From Cryomorphaceae bacterium 1068 (lineage in GTDB: Bacteria; Bacteroidota; Bacteroidia; Flavobacteriales_D; Cryomorphaceae): a DNA stretch of 64,000 nt. Where the stretch lies: NCBI GenBank assembly GCA_027214385.1, contig JAPVXR010000001.1, positions 1 to 64,000 of the forward strand. Reading direction: 5' to 3'. Position 1 is the stretch's first letter; each line of letters begins with the position of its first letter. The translations under genes were made by a program, and so were the position numbers. This document shows positions 53,662 to 62,410 of this stretch, piece by piece. The notes below the pieces were generated by a model. The model worked only from the letters and a program-made list of their open reading frames with translations. It was not told where the DNA came from and ran no database searches.

Positions 53662-54670
53662 TCGGATAAATGGTTTTCCAGTCTTCAGCCATGTCTACGA
53701 CTAGCCAATTTTTTTCTATGGCTTCATCCAATCCTTTGTCCAATCGTCCAATATGGGAGTCTCTATCATAGGCATATTCGCGAATGCTATCGGTATGGTG
53801 AACGTATCCCATGAGCCTGTTCGATCCGCCACTTGCGGTATATTGAAGCATGGCTAAGTCGCCGTCACTGTTTCCAAAAGCAATAGCCGGAATCTTGCCG
53901 ATGATTCTTTCGATGTTCACGGCTTTACCTTCTTTATCGTCAATGAATTCGATTTCGGGCATCCGAACGATTTCACCATCTACAAATTCTCTTTTGATCG
54001 TCGATCCAATAATTTGCTCAGCAGGAATTCCATACGTGTCCAATAGGGCTGCTCGCATAAAAGCTACGCCCCCTCCACTCACGATGTATGTTTTGAATTC
54101 GTTCTCTCTCAAATAGTCGAGGAGTTCGAGCATCGGCTCGTAGATCATTTCGACATATCTTTTTCCGGTTAAAGGGTTAGTAGCAGTATCCGCCCAAGCT
54201 TTTACGGAATTGGCAAACTCCGTTTCAGTCATCCCTGCGTGCGTCGACATGACCACTTTTATGAGTCCCCTTTCACCTTCAGCTAAAACGCCCTTTATGT
54301 CTCCTTCTGCTGCGGCTTTCATCGTTTCATCTTCCATCCATTCAGGATGGTCCGTGGCCATAAACTTGGCCTGATCCATGGCGTATGCCAGTTGAAAATA
54401 ATAAGGCTGTTCAGCCCAGAGGGTGCCGTCATTGTCAAAAACGGCTATGCGGTCCTCTGTTTTGAGGAAGTCTGCATGAGAAGAGTCTACACTATTTGTA
54501 ACGAAAGAGATGAGGCGATCGCGTGTTTCATCATCATTCCAAGAAAGCAGAACCGAGGAGGATTCTACGAAACTTGATTTTGTTCCTTCTTCTTCCGTTT
54601 TGTTCTCTGTATTGGCACAACTAAAAAGCAATGTGCAGAGGAGGGTAACGCAGGTAATTCTGTTCAACAT
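53654..54670 (-). CDS. HAD-superfamily phosphatase lipoprotein
   Basis: This encodes 338 aa. The signal MLNRITCVTLLCTLLFSC ends in a lipobox Cys18. The HAD nucleophile motif is AVFDNDGTLW (Asp79, with Asp81 as acid/base), YIVSGGGVAFMRAAL is motif II, and IPAIAFGNSDGDLAMLQYT is motif IV with the metal-binding Asp. It resembles phosphoserine-phosphatase-like HAD enzymes but is exported. It is the first gene of a coupled trio with the FGE-like lipoprotein and a barrel protein. The substrate is unknown. Confidence 0.88.
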   Translation of the reverse strand: MLNRITCVTLLCTLLFSCANTENKTEEEGTKSSFVESSSVLLSWNDDETRDRLISFVTNSVDSSHADFLKTEDRIAVFDNDGTLWAEQPYYFQLAYAMDQAKFMATDHPEWMEDETMKAAAEGDIKGVLAEGERGLIKVVMSTHAGMTETEFANSVKAWADTATNPLTGKRYVEMIYEPMLELLDYLRENEFKTYIVSGGGVAFMRAALLDTYGIPAEQIIGSTIKREFVDGEIVRMPEIEFIDDKEGKAVNIERIIGKIPAIAFGNSDGDLAMLQYTASGGSNRLMGYVHHTDSIREYAYDRDSHIGRLDKGLDEAIEKNWLVVDMAEDWKTIYPND

Positions 54671-54761
54671 AAGAGTGATTTTTAAAGTCTTTCAACTTCC
54701 AAAGATAGCCTTTCATTTTACTAAATAGTCCTTCGGTAGCAGAGCTAATTCTTTGCGCAAG

Positions 54762-56213
54762 CTATTTTTTCAAAAGCTTTACCAAGATAGGCGGGGTGAT
54801 GACTGTAGTAAGGAGAACGACTAGAATTACGGCTGCAAACAGCTTGTTGTCCAAGACGCCAATGCTTTTTCCTATTCCGGCGAATATTAAACCAACCTCC
54901 CCGCGGGGAACCATACCAAATCCGATGACATTTTTGTTTAAACCTTTCCGCAGAGGCAATCCTGCAAGCCATTTACCCAAAATAGCTGCAACTGTCAGAA
55001 TTCCTCCTAACATAAGTACATCCCAAGTAAAAAGCAGTGAAGTGTCGACTTGTAGACCCATGACCACGAAGAAAACAGGAGCGAAAATACCTTCGAGAGG
55101 TGTTAGAATCACTTCAAGAGATTCCTTTGAACTAATACCAATAGTATCACTCAATTGAAATGCCTCTTCGCGTATGATCAGTCCGGCTGCAAATGCTCCG
55201 ACTATTGTCGCGAGCCCAACCAAATCTGCCAAATAAGCGCAGATCATGAGCAAAGCAAAGGGATAAAGAAGTTTTACTTGGGCGCGATCAAAACGAGCAA
55301 AGAGTTTGACGGTTCTCTTCAATAAGGCGGATCCAAACCATAAAATGGCAGCAAAAAATACGATTGCTTTTACGAATATGATAATGACCTCAGAAACGCT
55401 TATGGCACCTGTGGTAACAACACCTGTGACTACTGCCAGAATAATAAGTCCCAGTATATCGTCCAGTACGGCCGCACCCAATACAATTTTGGCTTCGGGT
55501 AGATACAACTTGTGCAGGTCTTTGAAAACTCGAGCTGTGATTCCAATGCTTGTGGCACACAATGTAGCAGCGACGAAAATATGAGCGCCATCATCTAGTT
55601 GTGGCAATAGCCAAAGGCTAACAAAATATCCAAAAGCGAATGGCAGAATAACACCCAATACGGCAACGATGAAGGAATTGCGTCCGCTTTTCTTCATATC
55701 GCTGATGCTGATCTCCAAACCGACCATAAATAGAAGGAGGATGATCCCTAAACTCGATATAAATCGGATTGAATTAGCGATGATGAGATACTCCCTCAAA
55801 TCGGGCTCTATAAACAAGTTGCGTAATTTTGAGGCAGCTTCAGGTTTTAGATCTGCGTCGGTCAAAATGATATCAATGGCGGCGGTATAGTTGACATTCT
55901 CTTGGGTAACCATTCGCCCTACTTCTTCAATCACTTCAAAGTTTCGGAATACCGTGAGTACCGGAGTATCCAATGGATATAAAATGGCTCCGGCGATAAT
56001 TCCTATCAGTAGTTCTCCCAAAACTGCCGACTGATTCAGCTTTTTCGAAGCGAATCGACCGATCAAGGCTAAGAATAAGATGAGGAAAAAGAATTCGAAG
56101 ACACGAGCGAAAGGATCATGATGACCCGAATCTGCTCCTGAAGTATCACCCGAAGCAAATAGCGTAATGGAACAAATCGCCATTACAAAAAGGAGAACCG
56201 ACTTAATGCGCAT
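54762..56213 (-). CDS. Cation:proton antiporter, CPA2 family
   Basis: This encodes 483 aa from the ATG at 56213 (MRIKSVLLFVMAICSITLFASG); a TTG three codons upstream is also in frame. After a short exported N-terminal segment come about 12 spans with GELLIGIIAGAILYPL, LGIILLLFMVGLEISISDMKKSG, AATLCATSIGITARVF, LGAAVLDDILGLIILAVV (the DD-type ion-binding pair) and FAAGLIIREE. This matches Na+(K+)/H+ exchangers of the KefB/NapA group. There is an insertion of about 60 residues between the first spans. No regulatory TrkA domain follows. Confidence 0.92.
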   Translation of the reverse strand: MRIKSVLLFVMAICSITLFASGDTSGADSGHHDPFARVFEFFFLILFLALIGRFASKKLNQSAVLGELLIGIIAGAILYPLDTPVLTVFRNFEVIEEVGRMVTQENVNYTAAIDIILTDADLKPEAASKLRNLFIEPDLREYLIIANSIRFISSLGIILLLFMVGLEISISDMKKSGRNSFIVAVLGVILPFAFGYFVSLWLLPQLDDGAHIFVAATLCATSIGITARVFKDLHKLYLPEAKIVLGAAVLDDILGLIILAVVTGVVTTGAISVSEVIIIFVKAIVFFAAILWFGSALLKRTVKLFARFDRAQVKLLYPFALLMICAYLADLVGLATIVGAFAAGLIIREEAFQLSDTIGISSKESLEVILTPLEGIFAPVFFVVMGLQVDTSLLFTWDVLMLGGILTVAAILGKWLAGLPLRKGLNKNVIGFGMVPRGEVGLIFAGIGKSIGVLDNKLFAAVILVVLLTTVITPPILVKLLKK

Positions 56214-56445
56214 CGTTTGCAATATAAGTCAAGATTATTTGAATGGGAATCGACTAACCTATTAAGAAAATCTTAAATTTTCTCGCTGTACTGAGGTGTG
56301 AACTTCTCGGACTAGGTATACTTTAAATTCGAGGCGTCTTTGTTTGGCCTCACTCATTTTTGGTAGAATTAGTCAGAAGAAAGAATTTACCTCTTTACAG
56401 CAATCATTTGCACGGTAAAATAGTAAAAGAGGCTATCTTTCGCCC

Positions 56446-57261
56446 ATGAGATTTTTATTTTTCTTCGTTCTGCTGATTTTTTCGGCAAGTCTTAACGGAC
56501 AGGGCTATATCAGCCCTGAGGGAGATACCGTATCTACCCGTGCATATGCCAGTGTAGGTTTGTTTTTCCCCAATTTGACGACTTCGCTTAGAGTGGATTC
56601 AAAAAATGGATTGGGAACTGATCTGGGGTTAGAAGATGACTTTAATTTTGATGAGCGCATTGCCGTGTTTTATGCACAAGCCGTTGTGAGAGTGAAGAAT
56701 CGCTCGCAATTCGTTTTGGCATTTGAAAACATGTCTCGCAATAGCAGCCTTGAAATAGACCGAGATATAGAAATCGGTGATACAAGTTTCTACATCGGGG
56801 CCCGGTTAGATTTAAAATTTGATGTCAATTATTACGCGCTCACTTGGAGGTACTCATTCTTCAACCATCCCAATTGGAATGCGGGTGTCTCCTTCGGGCT
56901 TCGGGCAGCTGAATTTGTGGTCAAAGCAGACGCCACCTTCAATGGGTCGGAGTATGGCGAATCTTCCAGTGTTATCGCTCCTTCAGTACTCTTTGGTCTT
57001 CATGGTTCGGGTTACCTTACAGATCGTCTATTGGCCAGATATAGCATAGAATATTTTGCACTGAGTGTTGAAGATCTTACTATTAATGTTCTTGAAACAA
57101 GGGCCTCATTGGAGTATTTTATTCTTAAAAATGTAGGAGTTGGTGCAGCTTATTCGACTTCACAGTACGTTGTAGAGGATTTTCCTTTAAGCAATGATTT
57201 TGAGGGACGCGTTTTGTTCGACTTTAGTGGAGGCAATTTGTTTTTGTCGGCGAGGTTTTAA
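56446..57261 (+). CDS. Exported outer-membrane beta-barrel-like protein
   Basis: This encodes 271 aa with a signal peptide (MRFLFFFVLLIFSASLNGQ) and a strand-rich body (FDVNYYALTWRYSFFNHPNWNAG, VSFGLRAAEFVVKADATF, LLARYSIEYFALSVEDLTI) that ends in LFLSARF, a typical final barrel strand. No named family was recognised. A TATCTTTC sequence ends only four bases before the ATG, with TTTG 23 bases further upstream, which would make an almost leaderless mRNA if it is the promoter. The next gene follows closely on the same strand. Confidence 0.78.
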   Translation: MRFLFFFVLLIFSASLNGQGYISPEGDTVSTRAYASVGLFFPNLTTSLRVDSKNGLGTDLGLEDDFNFDERIAVFYAQAVVRVKNRSQFVLAFENMSRNSSLEIDRDIEIGDTSFYIGARLDLKFDVNYYALTWRYSFFNHPNWNAGVSFGLRAAEFVVKADATFNGSEYGESSSVIAPSVLFGLHGSGYLTDRLLARYSIEYFALSVEDLTINVLETRASLEYFILKNVGVGAAYSTSQYVVEDFPLSNDFEGRVLFDFSGGNLFLSARF

Positions 57262-57317
57262 GCATGCTCTTATTTTACTGCCCAAATTCGTTTTGGAAAA
57301 GACCCTCGAATACTCCG

Positions 57318-58067
57318 ATGAATGATTTGATTTACCGAGCGGTTCTTTATCCCTTTCTTTTGATGGGTCTATTCTTTTTCTCAACTCAAAAATTGAGTGG
57401 TCAAAAAGATCAAGACTTCAACTCTTGGGTTGATTTCAATTACTCGTACATCGCTTCACCTAAGTGGACTTTTGGCGGCGATGGTGGAACGAGAGGTATC
57501 TTGACATCAGATGAGTTTAGCACCATCTATCTGCGTCCTTCGGCAAGCTTTAAGGTGAATAAGGATATCAGTTTAAATGCTGCGATAGCGGGTTTCCAAA
57601 CGTTTCGTTCAGGTACTTCTGATCTTTTTGAATTTAGGCTAGCTCAGCAAGTTCAAGCTACGTGGCCGCGATTGGATCGCATCTACTTTACACATCGACT
57701 GCGCAACGAAGAGCGTTTTTACTTCGAAGATCGATTTGAAGATGCTCCCGAGAACGATTCGAATTTTGAGAATAGATTGCGTTACCGTTTAGGGGTAGAA
57801 ACCAATTATTTCAATGTGACTTCAAAAATTGGTAATGTGAAATTACTCGCTGGGGCGGAATATTTTGAAACCTTTCAAAGCCGGACGGATTCACGCCGGT
57901 TCAATGATAGCCGTATAAGCGCAGGATTTGGTCAATTGCTGAAAAAAGGTTGGAGCTATTCGCTCCTATTTATATGGCAGCGCTCACGTGATGTTTTCGG
58001 TGATGAATTTACCACTGATCAACTCGTATTGAGGTTGCGGGTCTATTTGAAGAGAAGCACAAACTGA
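57318..58067 (+). CDS. DUF2490-family exported protein
   Basis: This encodes 249 aa from the ATG at 57318, which gives a signal peptide (IYRAVLYPFLLMGLFFFSTQKLSGQ); the frame is open to 57264. The body matches the DUF2490 pattern: DFNSWVDFNYSYIASPKWTFGGDGG, IYLRPSASFKVNKDISLNAAIAGF, RIYFTHRLRNEERFYF and NRLRYRLGVETNYF, ending with an LRLRVYLKR strand. DUF2490 proteins are predicted outer-membrane barrels of unknown role. It is likely co-transcribed with the preceding barrel gene. Confidence 0.83.
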   Translation: MNDLIYRAVLYPFLLMGLFFFSTQKLSGQKDQDFNSWVDFNYSYIASPKWTFGGDGGTRGILTSDEFSTIYLRPSASFKVNKDISLNAAIAGFQTFRSGTSDLFEFRLAQQVQATWPRLDRIYFTHRLRNEERFYFEDRFEDAPENDSNFENRLRYRLGVETNYFNVTSKIGNVKLLAGAEYFETFQSRTDSRRFNDSRISAGFGQLLKKGWSYSLLFIWQRSRDVFGDEFTTDQLVLRLRVYLKRSTN

Positions 58068-58072
58068 AGGTT

Positions 58073-58105
58073 AAAAAAAAGCGACGCCGAATTACCGACG
58101 TCGCT
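58073..58105 (-). terminator. Intrinsic terminator of the 1302-aa gene
   Basis: AGCGACG (58080-58086) pairs with CGTCGCT (58099-58105). The minus strand continues with eight T. It sits between two convergent genes and may serve both. Confidence 0.8.
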
Positions 58106-58159
58106 CTTATTCAAACCAAAAAGAGGATTAGTGACTTGCACTTATCCTTTCTTTCACTA

Positions 58160-61100
58160 CTACTGCATTAAAAGTCTTACTGACTCACGGCTTTCACCTT
58201 TCAGCACTTCTACCACGTAGATGCCGTTTCCAAGTTCATTCAAGTTCAGGTTAACATTGTTGAAGCCTTTATTGAAAGTGATTGCTTTCTCAAAGGCTAG
58301 TTTTCCTTGTGCATCAAATACTCGGATGAAGGCTTGTCCTTCAGACAATGAGTTGTAAGACAAGCTTACATTATCCTGTGCAGGGTTTGGAGCTACACGT
58401 ACCCAAGATCCGGAAGATGCCATATCGAATAATTGGCCAACGATATTTTCGCTGAGATTGCTGTTATTCCATTGTGCATCAGGATCAACTTGAGAAAGAG
58501 GGGTGTCAGTATAACCCGTACCCATTTCTTCAGTGATCACTGGCGGAGCATAGAATGCTTGAGCGTAGTTAGTGTAAGGTCCTACAACAAGTGGGCCTTG
58601 TGAACATCCACATCTTACTCTAAAGTTGTACGTGGTAAATGGAACTAGCTGACCTAGAGGAGCCGTAAATGAACTCGCTGAAGCTCCTGCTCTTACGACA
58701 GTGGCTTGCTGAGGTCCTGTTCCAACAACGATATTGATCTGGCAACCAATTTGTCCTGGTACTGGCTCCCATTCAAAACGAAGTTTTCCATTCGGAAGCA
58801 CAGTCGACGTAAGGCTCGATTGATCAACAGCAGGGAATGGATTTGCACAACCAGACTCGCAGTCTAGAGAAACGGTGATGTCACCAGCGTCAAAATAGGC
58901 GAATGTGCGTACATAGTAAGTTCCTGCAGCAGGAGCTTCCAAAGTTATACCTTCTCCGGAACCAGCACTTAAACCAGTGTCTGAACAAGCGACTTCCGTT
59001 AAGCTTCCACAATCTCCGGAGTAGATAAAAAGGACTCCATCAATTAGAGACCCTTCAGCAGGTAAAACAGTTACTGTATAATTGTCAGAACCGTTAGCTT
59101 GGAATGTATACCATACATCTTCAGGAGTAGTCGATGCAAAACCGTTACAAAGATTATTTAGGCCTTCCGTAGCGCTGGCGCCTACTGTAGTGCCTTCGAT
59201 TGTAGTTCCGCAAGCAATATCAGTCGCTCCTTCGCAGTTGTCATTAGCTGGCACTACTATGCCACCACCACAAGAACAGTCTTCTTGGATCGTCTCTCCT
59301 TCTGTCAATGGGTCTCCATCGTCACAAGGGTCACCAATGTTTCCATCAGGACAGTCAGTACCGCAAGTGAGGCATTGAACGGTTGTTTCAACACAATCTG
59401 TAGCTTGACCACAAGCTGCGTCTGTATTCCAGTGTGCAAAGAGGTCTGAACCACTTGCACCTGATACCGTAACCGGAGACGTTCCTTGAGCTACAACAGC
59501 TCCGTTTGCAGAGTCAGATCTTACTGTAATGTAACCTCCTTCTACAATAGAAAACTCAATGTCTTCACCCGCAGAAACTCCGGTAATCGTAGAATACTCA
59601 GTTTGGAATGAACAAGTGCTGATTGTTACCAGATTATTTGCTTCAGTACTTAAATCAGCAGAACCGAAAGCATCTTCATTCAAACAGTCACCCGTAAGCG
59701 GCTGACCTGCACAAACGCAGTCTTCACCAATCACATCTCCAACGGTATTCTCGTCACCATCATCGCAAGCATCACCGATGTTTCCATCAGGACATTCAGT
59801 TTCGCAAGAAACACACTGAACTGTTGTTACAACACATTCAGCAAGAGTGCCACACGAGTCGTCCGTATTCCAGTGAGGATAGAGATCAGCACCGCTTGCG
59901 CTTGCTACCGTCAATGGACTAGGGCCTTCCGCTACGATAGGACCAGTTGCTGAATCACTGCGCACAGTGATGTACCCTCCATCGCCATCTGCATCAAGAG
60001 TGAATTCGATGTCTTCTCCTACAGGAACTCCTGTAATGGTAGAATACTCTTCTTCGTAAGAACAGGTAGAGATAGTGATCAACTGACCGTTCGGTCCTTC
60101 AACGCTAATGTCAGCGCTACCGAAAGCAGCGTCATTCAGACAATCAGAAGAAGGTATACCTCCAAAGGCTACATCATCCCAAAGGTAAATCTGCTCAGGA
60201 GCTGGGTTTACCTGGTCAACATTAAAGTTGAAGAAAAGACTTACGATGTTGAAATCAGCATTTACGTCAACAGGAACAAGCGCATCAACACTAAAGTCAA
60301 AAAAGATGGTTTCCCATTCTCCTGAAGTTGTAGTTGTGAGCTCTTTCTCAGCTACCAATCCCGGTGATCCTGTTGCCTCGAGTTTCATGCGAACGGGAAT
60401 TCCCACTTCAGGAGACCACACTCTCACACTCATAGTCGTTTCACCTGCTTCAAATGGAATGCGATTGGTTAATCCACCAGCCGGAACCGTAGTCCCCGCA
60501 AAGAATGCAGCACCTTCCGTACGAATGGACTGAACTACATTGTTTCCTGCATCTTCAGGATCAGGAATGATGGTAGATTCGTTTCCACCAAAATCAATCA
60601 AACCAAAAGTTACATCCGGTGTATCAAAATCGATAGGAAGTGCGGTAGGAATGAATCCTCCTACGCCTGGCGCGAAGTCCACATCATCCCAGAAGTACGT
60701 CTGTTCGGGTGTAAGACCGGGATCAGCTCCGAAATTGAAGAAGATCGTTGGCAAGTTGTAAACTAAATCCAAATTCAAACTACCGGCTGTCGGCTGAGCA
60801 AAGTCAAATTCCAACGTTTCCCAAGCACCACTAGTCGTGGTAAGAACATCTTTTTCTACAAATATTCCAGGGTTTCCAACTTGTTCTATTTTAAGTTTCA
60901 CGATAACACCTGCTTCAGGTGACCACACTCTTGCAGACATTCCTGTATTGTCAAAGTCAAACGGAATAGGCTCTTCAAGCCCCAAGGGCTGGCCAACTGT
61001 AGTTCCTGCAAAAACTGCAGCACCTGCTGTTCTGATTGTCTGAACAGCGGTATTTCCGGCATCCTCCGGATCAGCAACGATCGAAGAGACAGTTCCTCCG

Positions 61101-62068
61101 AAATCAGTCAAACCGTAATCCAACGTTTCATCTTCAAAGTCAATCGGAAGAGCGACTTGTGAAGGAGGCTCAATATCACTCATCACAAGCTCGATGTCGT
61201 CAAACTGGAAAGTGAAGTTTGGTGTTCCATCACCCACTACACCAAGGTCCCAAATCAAAACGATTCTGGAATACTCGTTGCCTGTATTGATTGCACTGAA
61301 ATCAAATTCAAGTGTTTCCCATTCGTTTGCAACTGTTGATGTGTCTTCCTTCTCGAAGAAGATCCCGGAATTACTTGCATTTTCAACCTTTAGAAGCACA
61401 CGTGCGCCAGATCTTGGAGAGTAAACTTTCATTTTGAAAAGTTTATTCTCTGAAAAGTCGATAGGGCTATCCAATGGAAGGACACTTCCACCAAAGACAT
61501 CTCCTGGCCCTTTTACCATTTGCGCTACGGTAGCACTTGTGTTTATTCCCGAAGGAGTAGGGTTCGGAATTACAGAAGAAAATCCACCTGCGAAGTTTTC
61601 AAAGGCATAATCTGCTGTCGTTGATTCGAAATCAACCGGCAATACCACCGGATCGGGAGGTATGATACCACAGTTTTCTCCTACAGTATAGGTCAATTCC
61701 TCACCTCTGGAAAATCCACCCGCAAAATTCCATTGGATTCTGCACGTAAATGTATCTCCATCGGTGAAACCTGGAAAGTCTGCGCTTACTTCTTGCGAAC
61801 CACCCATTGCCACAACTGTTGTTTCGGAAAAATCAGGGTTGAACGTTTGGAAAATACCTACTAAACCTATCTGTGGGTCAAGTAGTTCGAAAGTAGCAGT
61901 TACAACTCCGCCACTTGTGGAAAAGTTGTAATTGTAGCCATTGACGAATGGGGTTCCCCCGTCGATGGCATTATTTGCGGTTAGTGTTCCGGAACACTCT
62001 GTGTTCTGGGCCCAGCTGAATGATGCCACAAGGAGCAACATCGCTGATAGTAATGATCTAATTTTCAT
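58160..62068 (-). CDS. Modular T9SS-exported protein with three jelly-roll-like domains (long paralog)
   Basis: This encodes 1302 aa with a signal peptide (SLLSAMLLLVASFSWAQ). After an N-terminal domain with two Cys, three related modules of about 160 residues start near 143, 307 and 476 (pattern LPIDFE...DYGLTDFGG...FAGTTV...RVWSPEAG...TSGEWETLEFDF), like carbohydrate-binding jelly rolls. Two Cys-rich repeats of 154 residues start near 638 and 792, with the linker CPDGNIGDACDDGD. Next comes a pre-peptidase-like domain (NDNCEGATDIACGTTIEG, about 939), a fibronectin-like domain (about 1073-1170), and a type A sorting domain from about 1222 (VRVAPNPAQDN). No catalytic site was seen. It probably binds surface glycans. 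Confidence 0.88.
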   Translation of the reverse strand: MKIRSLLSAMLLLVASFSWAQNTECSGTLTANNAIDGGTPFVNGYNYNFSTSGGVVTATFELLDPQIGLVGIFQTFNPDFSETTVVAMGGSQEVSADFPGFTDGDTFTCRIQWNFAGGFSRGEELTYTVGENCGIIPPDPVVLPVDFESTTADYAFENFAGGFSSVIPNPTPSGINTSATVAQMVKGPGDVFGGSVLPLDSPIDFSENKLFKMKVYSPRSGARVLLKVENASNSGIFFEKEDTSTVANEWETLEFDFSAINTGNEYSRIVLIWDLGVVGDGTPNFTFQFDDIELVMSDIEPPSQVALPIDFEDETLDYGLTDFGGTVSSIVADPEDAGNTAVQTIRTAGAAVFAGTTVGQPLGLEEPIPFDFDNTGMSARVWSPEAGVIVKLKIEQVGNPGIFVEKDVLTTTSGAWETLEFDFAQPTAGSLNLDLVYNLPTIFFNFGADPGLTPEQTYFWDDVDFAPGVGGFIPTALPIDFDTPDVTFGLIDFGGNESTIIPDPEDAGNNVVQSIRTEGAAFFAGTTVPAGGLTNRIPFEAGETTMSVRVWSPEVGIPVRMKLEATGSPGLVAEKELTTTTSGEWETIFFDFSVDALVPVDVNADFNIVSLFFNFNVDQVNPAPEQIYLWDDVAFGGIPSSDCLNDAAFGSADISVEGPNGQLITISTCSYEEEYSTITGVPVGEDIEFTLDADGDGGYITVRSDSATGPIVAEGPSPLTVASASGADLYPHWNTDDSCGTLAECVVTTVQCVSCETECPDGNIGDACDDGDENTVGDVIGEDCVCAGQPLTGDCLNEDAFGSADLSTEANNLVTISTCSFQTEYSTITGVSAGEDIEFSIVEGGYITVRSDSANGAVVAQGTSPVTVSGASGSDLFAHWNTDAACGQATDCVETTVQCLTCGTDCPDGNIGDPCDDGDPLTEGETIQEDCSCGGGIVVPANDNCEGATDIACGTTIEGTTVGASATEGLNNLCNGFASTTPEDVWYTFQANGSDNYTVTVLPAEGSLIDGVLFIYSGDCGSLTEVACSDTGLSAGSGEGITLEAPAAGTYYVRTFAYFDAGDITVSLDCESGCANPFPAVDQSSLTSTVLPNGKLRFEWEPVPGQIGCQINIVVGTGPQQATVVRAGASASSFTAPLGQLVPFTTYNFRVRCGCSQGPLVVGPYTNYAQAFYAPPVITEEMGTGYTDTPLSQVDPDAQWNNSNLSENIVGQLFDMASSGSWVRVAPNPAQDNVSLSYNSLSEGQAFIRVFDAQGKLAFEKAITFNKGFNNVNLNLNELGNGIYVVEVLKGESRESVRLLMQ

Positions 62069-62322
62069 GAGATTTGATTTTAAAAGATTGATTGGATTTA
62101 ATTATTTATTTCACTGGCTGTTCTTTTTGAACAATAGTTCTTGGGGAGAATTCTATTGTGTCTTAATTGTTTCTGCTGCTTTGTCTAATACATGTTTACG
62201 AGAAATTACTCGTTCACTCATTGGACTATTTTCGCTGATGACAGTATCTGTAGGGTTTAACTCAAAGTCAATAACAGCAATCAGACAATTTTTACCGTCT
62301 GATGATCACACTAAATTTAGTT
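62069..62322. other. Intergenic stretch between the two paralogs
   Basis: No gene with a convincing start was found. A minus-strand frame of about 50 codons ending at 62153 is open but lacks an ATG except 22 codons before its stop, and shows no family similarity. It presumably holds the promoter of the 1302-aa gene, which could not be placed with confidence. Confidence 0.4.
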
Positions 62323-62362
62323 AAAATAGGAGTGATATAGGAAAACCTACATCACTCCTTTT
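62323..62362 (-). terminator. Intrinsic terminator of the right-edge paralog
   Basis: AGGAGTGATATAGG (62328-62341) pairs with CCTACATCACTCCT (62346-62359), one wobble, around AAAA. The minus strand continues ATTTTAAC. Confidence 0.75.
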
Positions 62363-62410
62363 CAAACCAAAAAAATGATTAGCGACATGCACTAACCCTC
62401 TCTTTTACTA

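Noticed and set aside
62153-62310. Open minus-strand frame of about 50 codons between the paralogs
   Set aside because: There is only a late ATG (62221) giving 22 residues, no family similarity, and the region is better explained as the leader of the 1302-aa gene.
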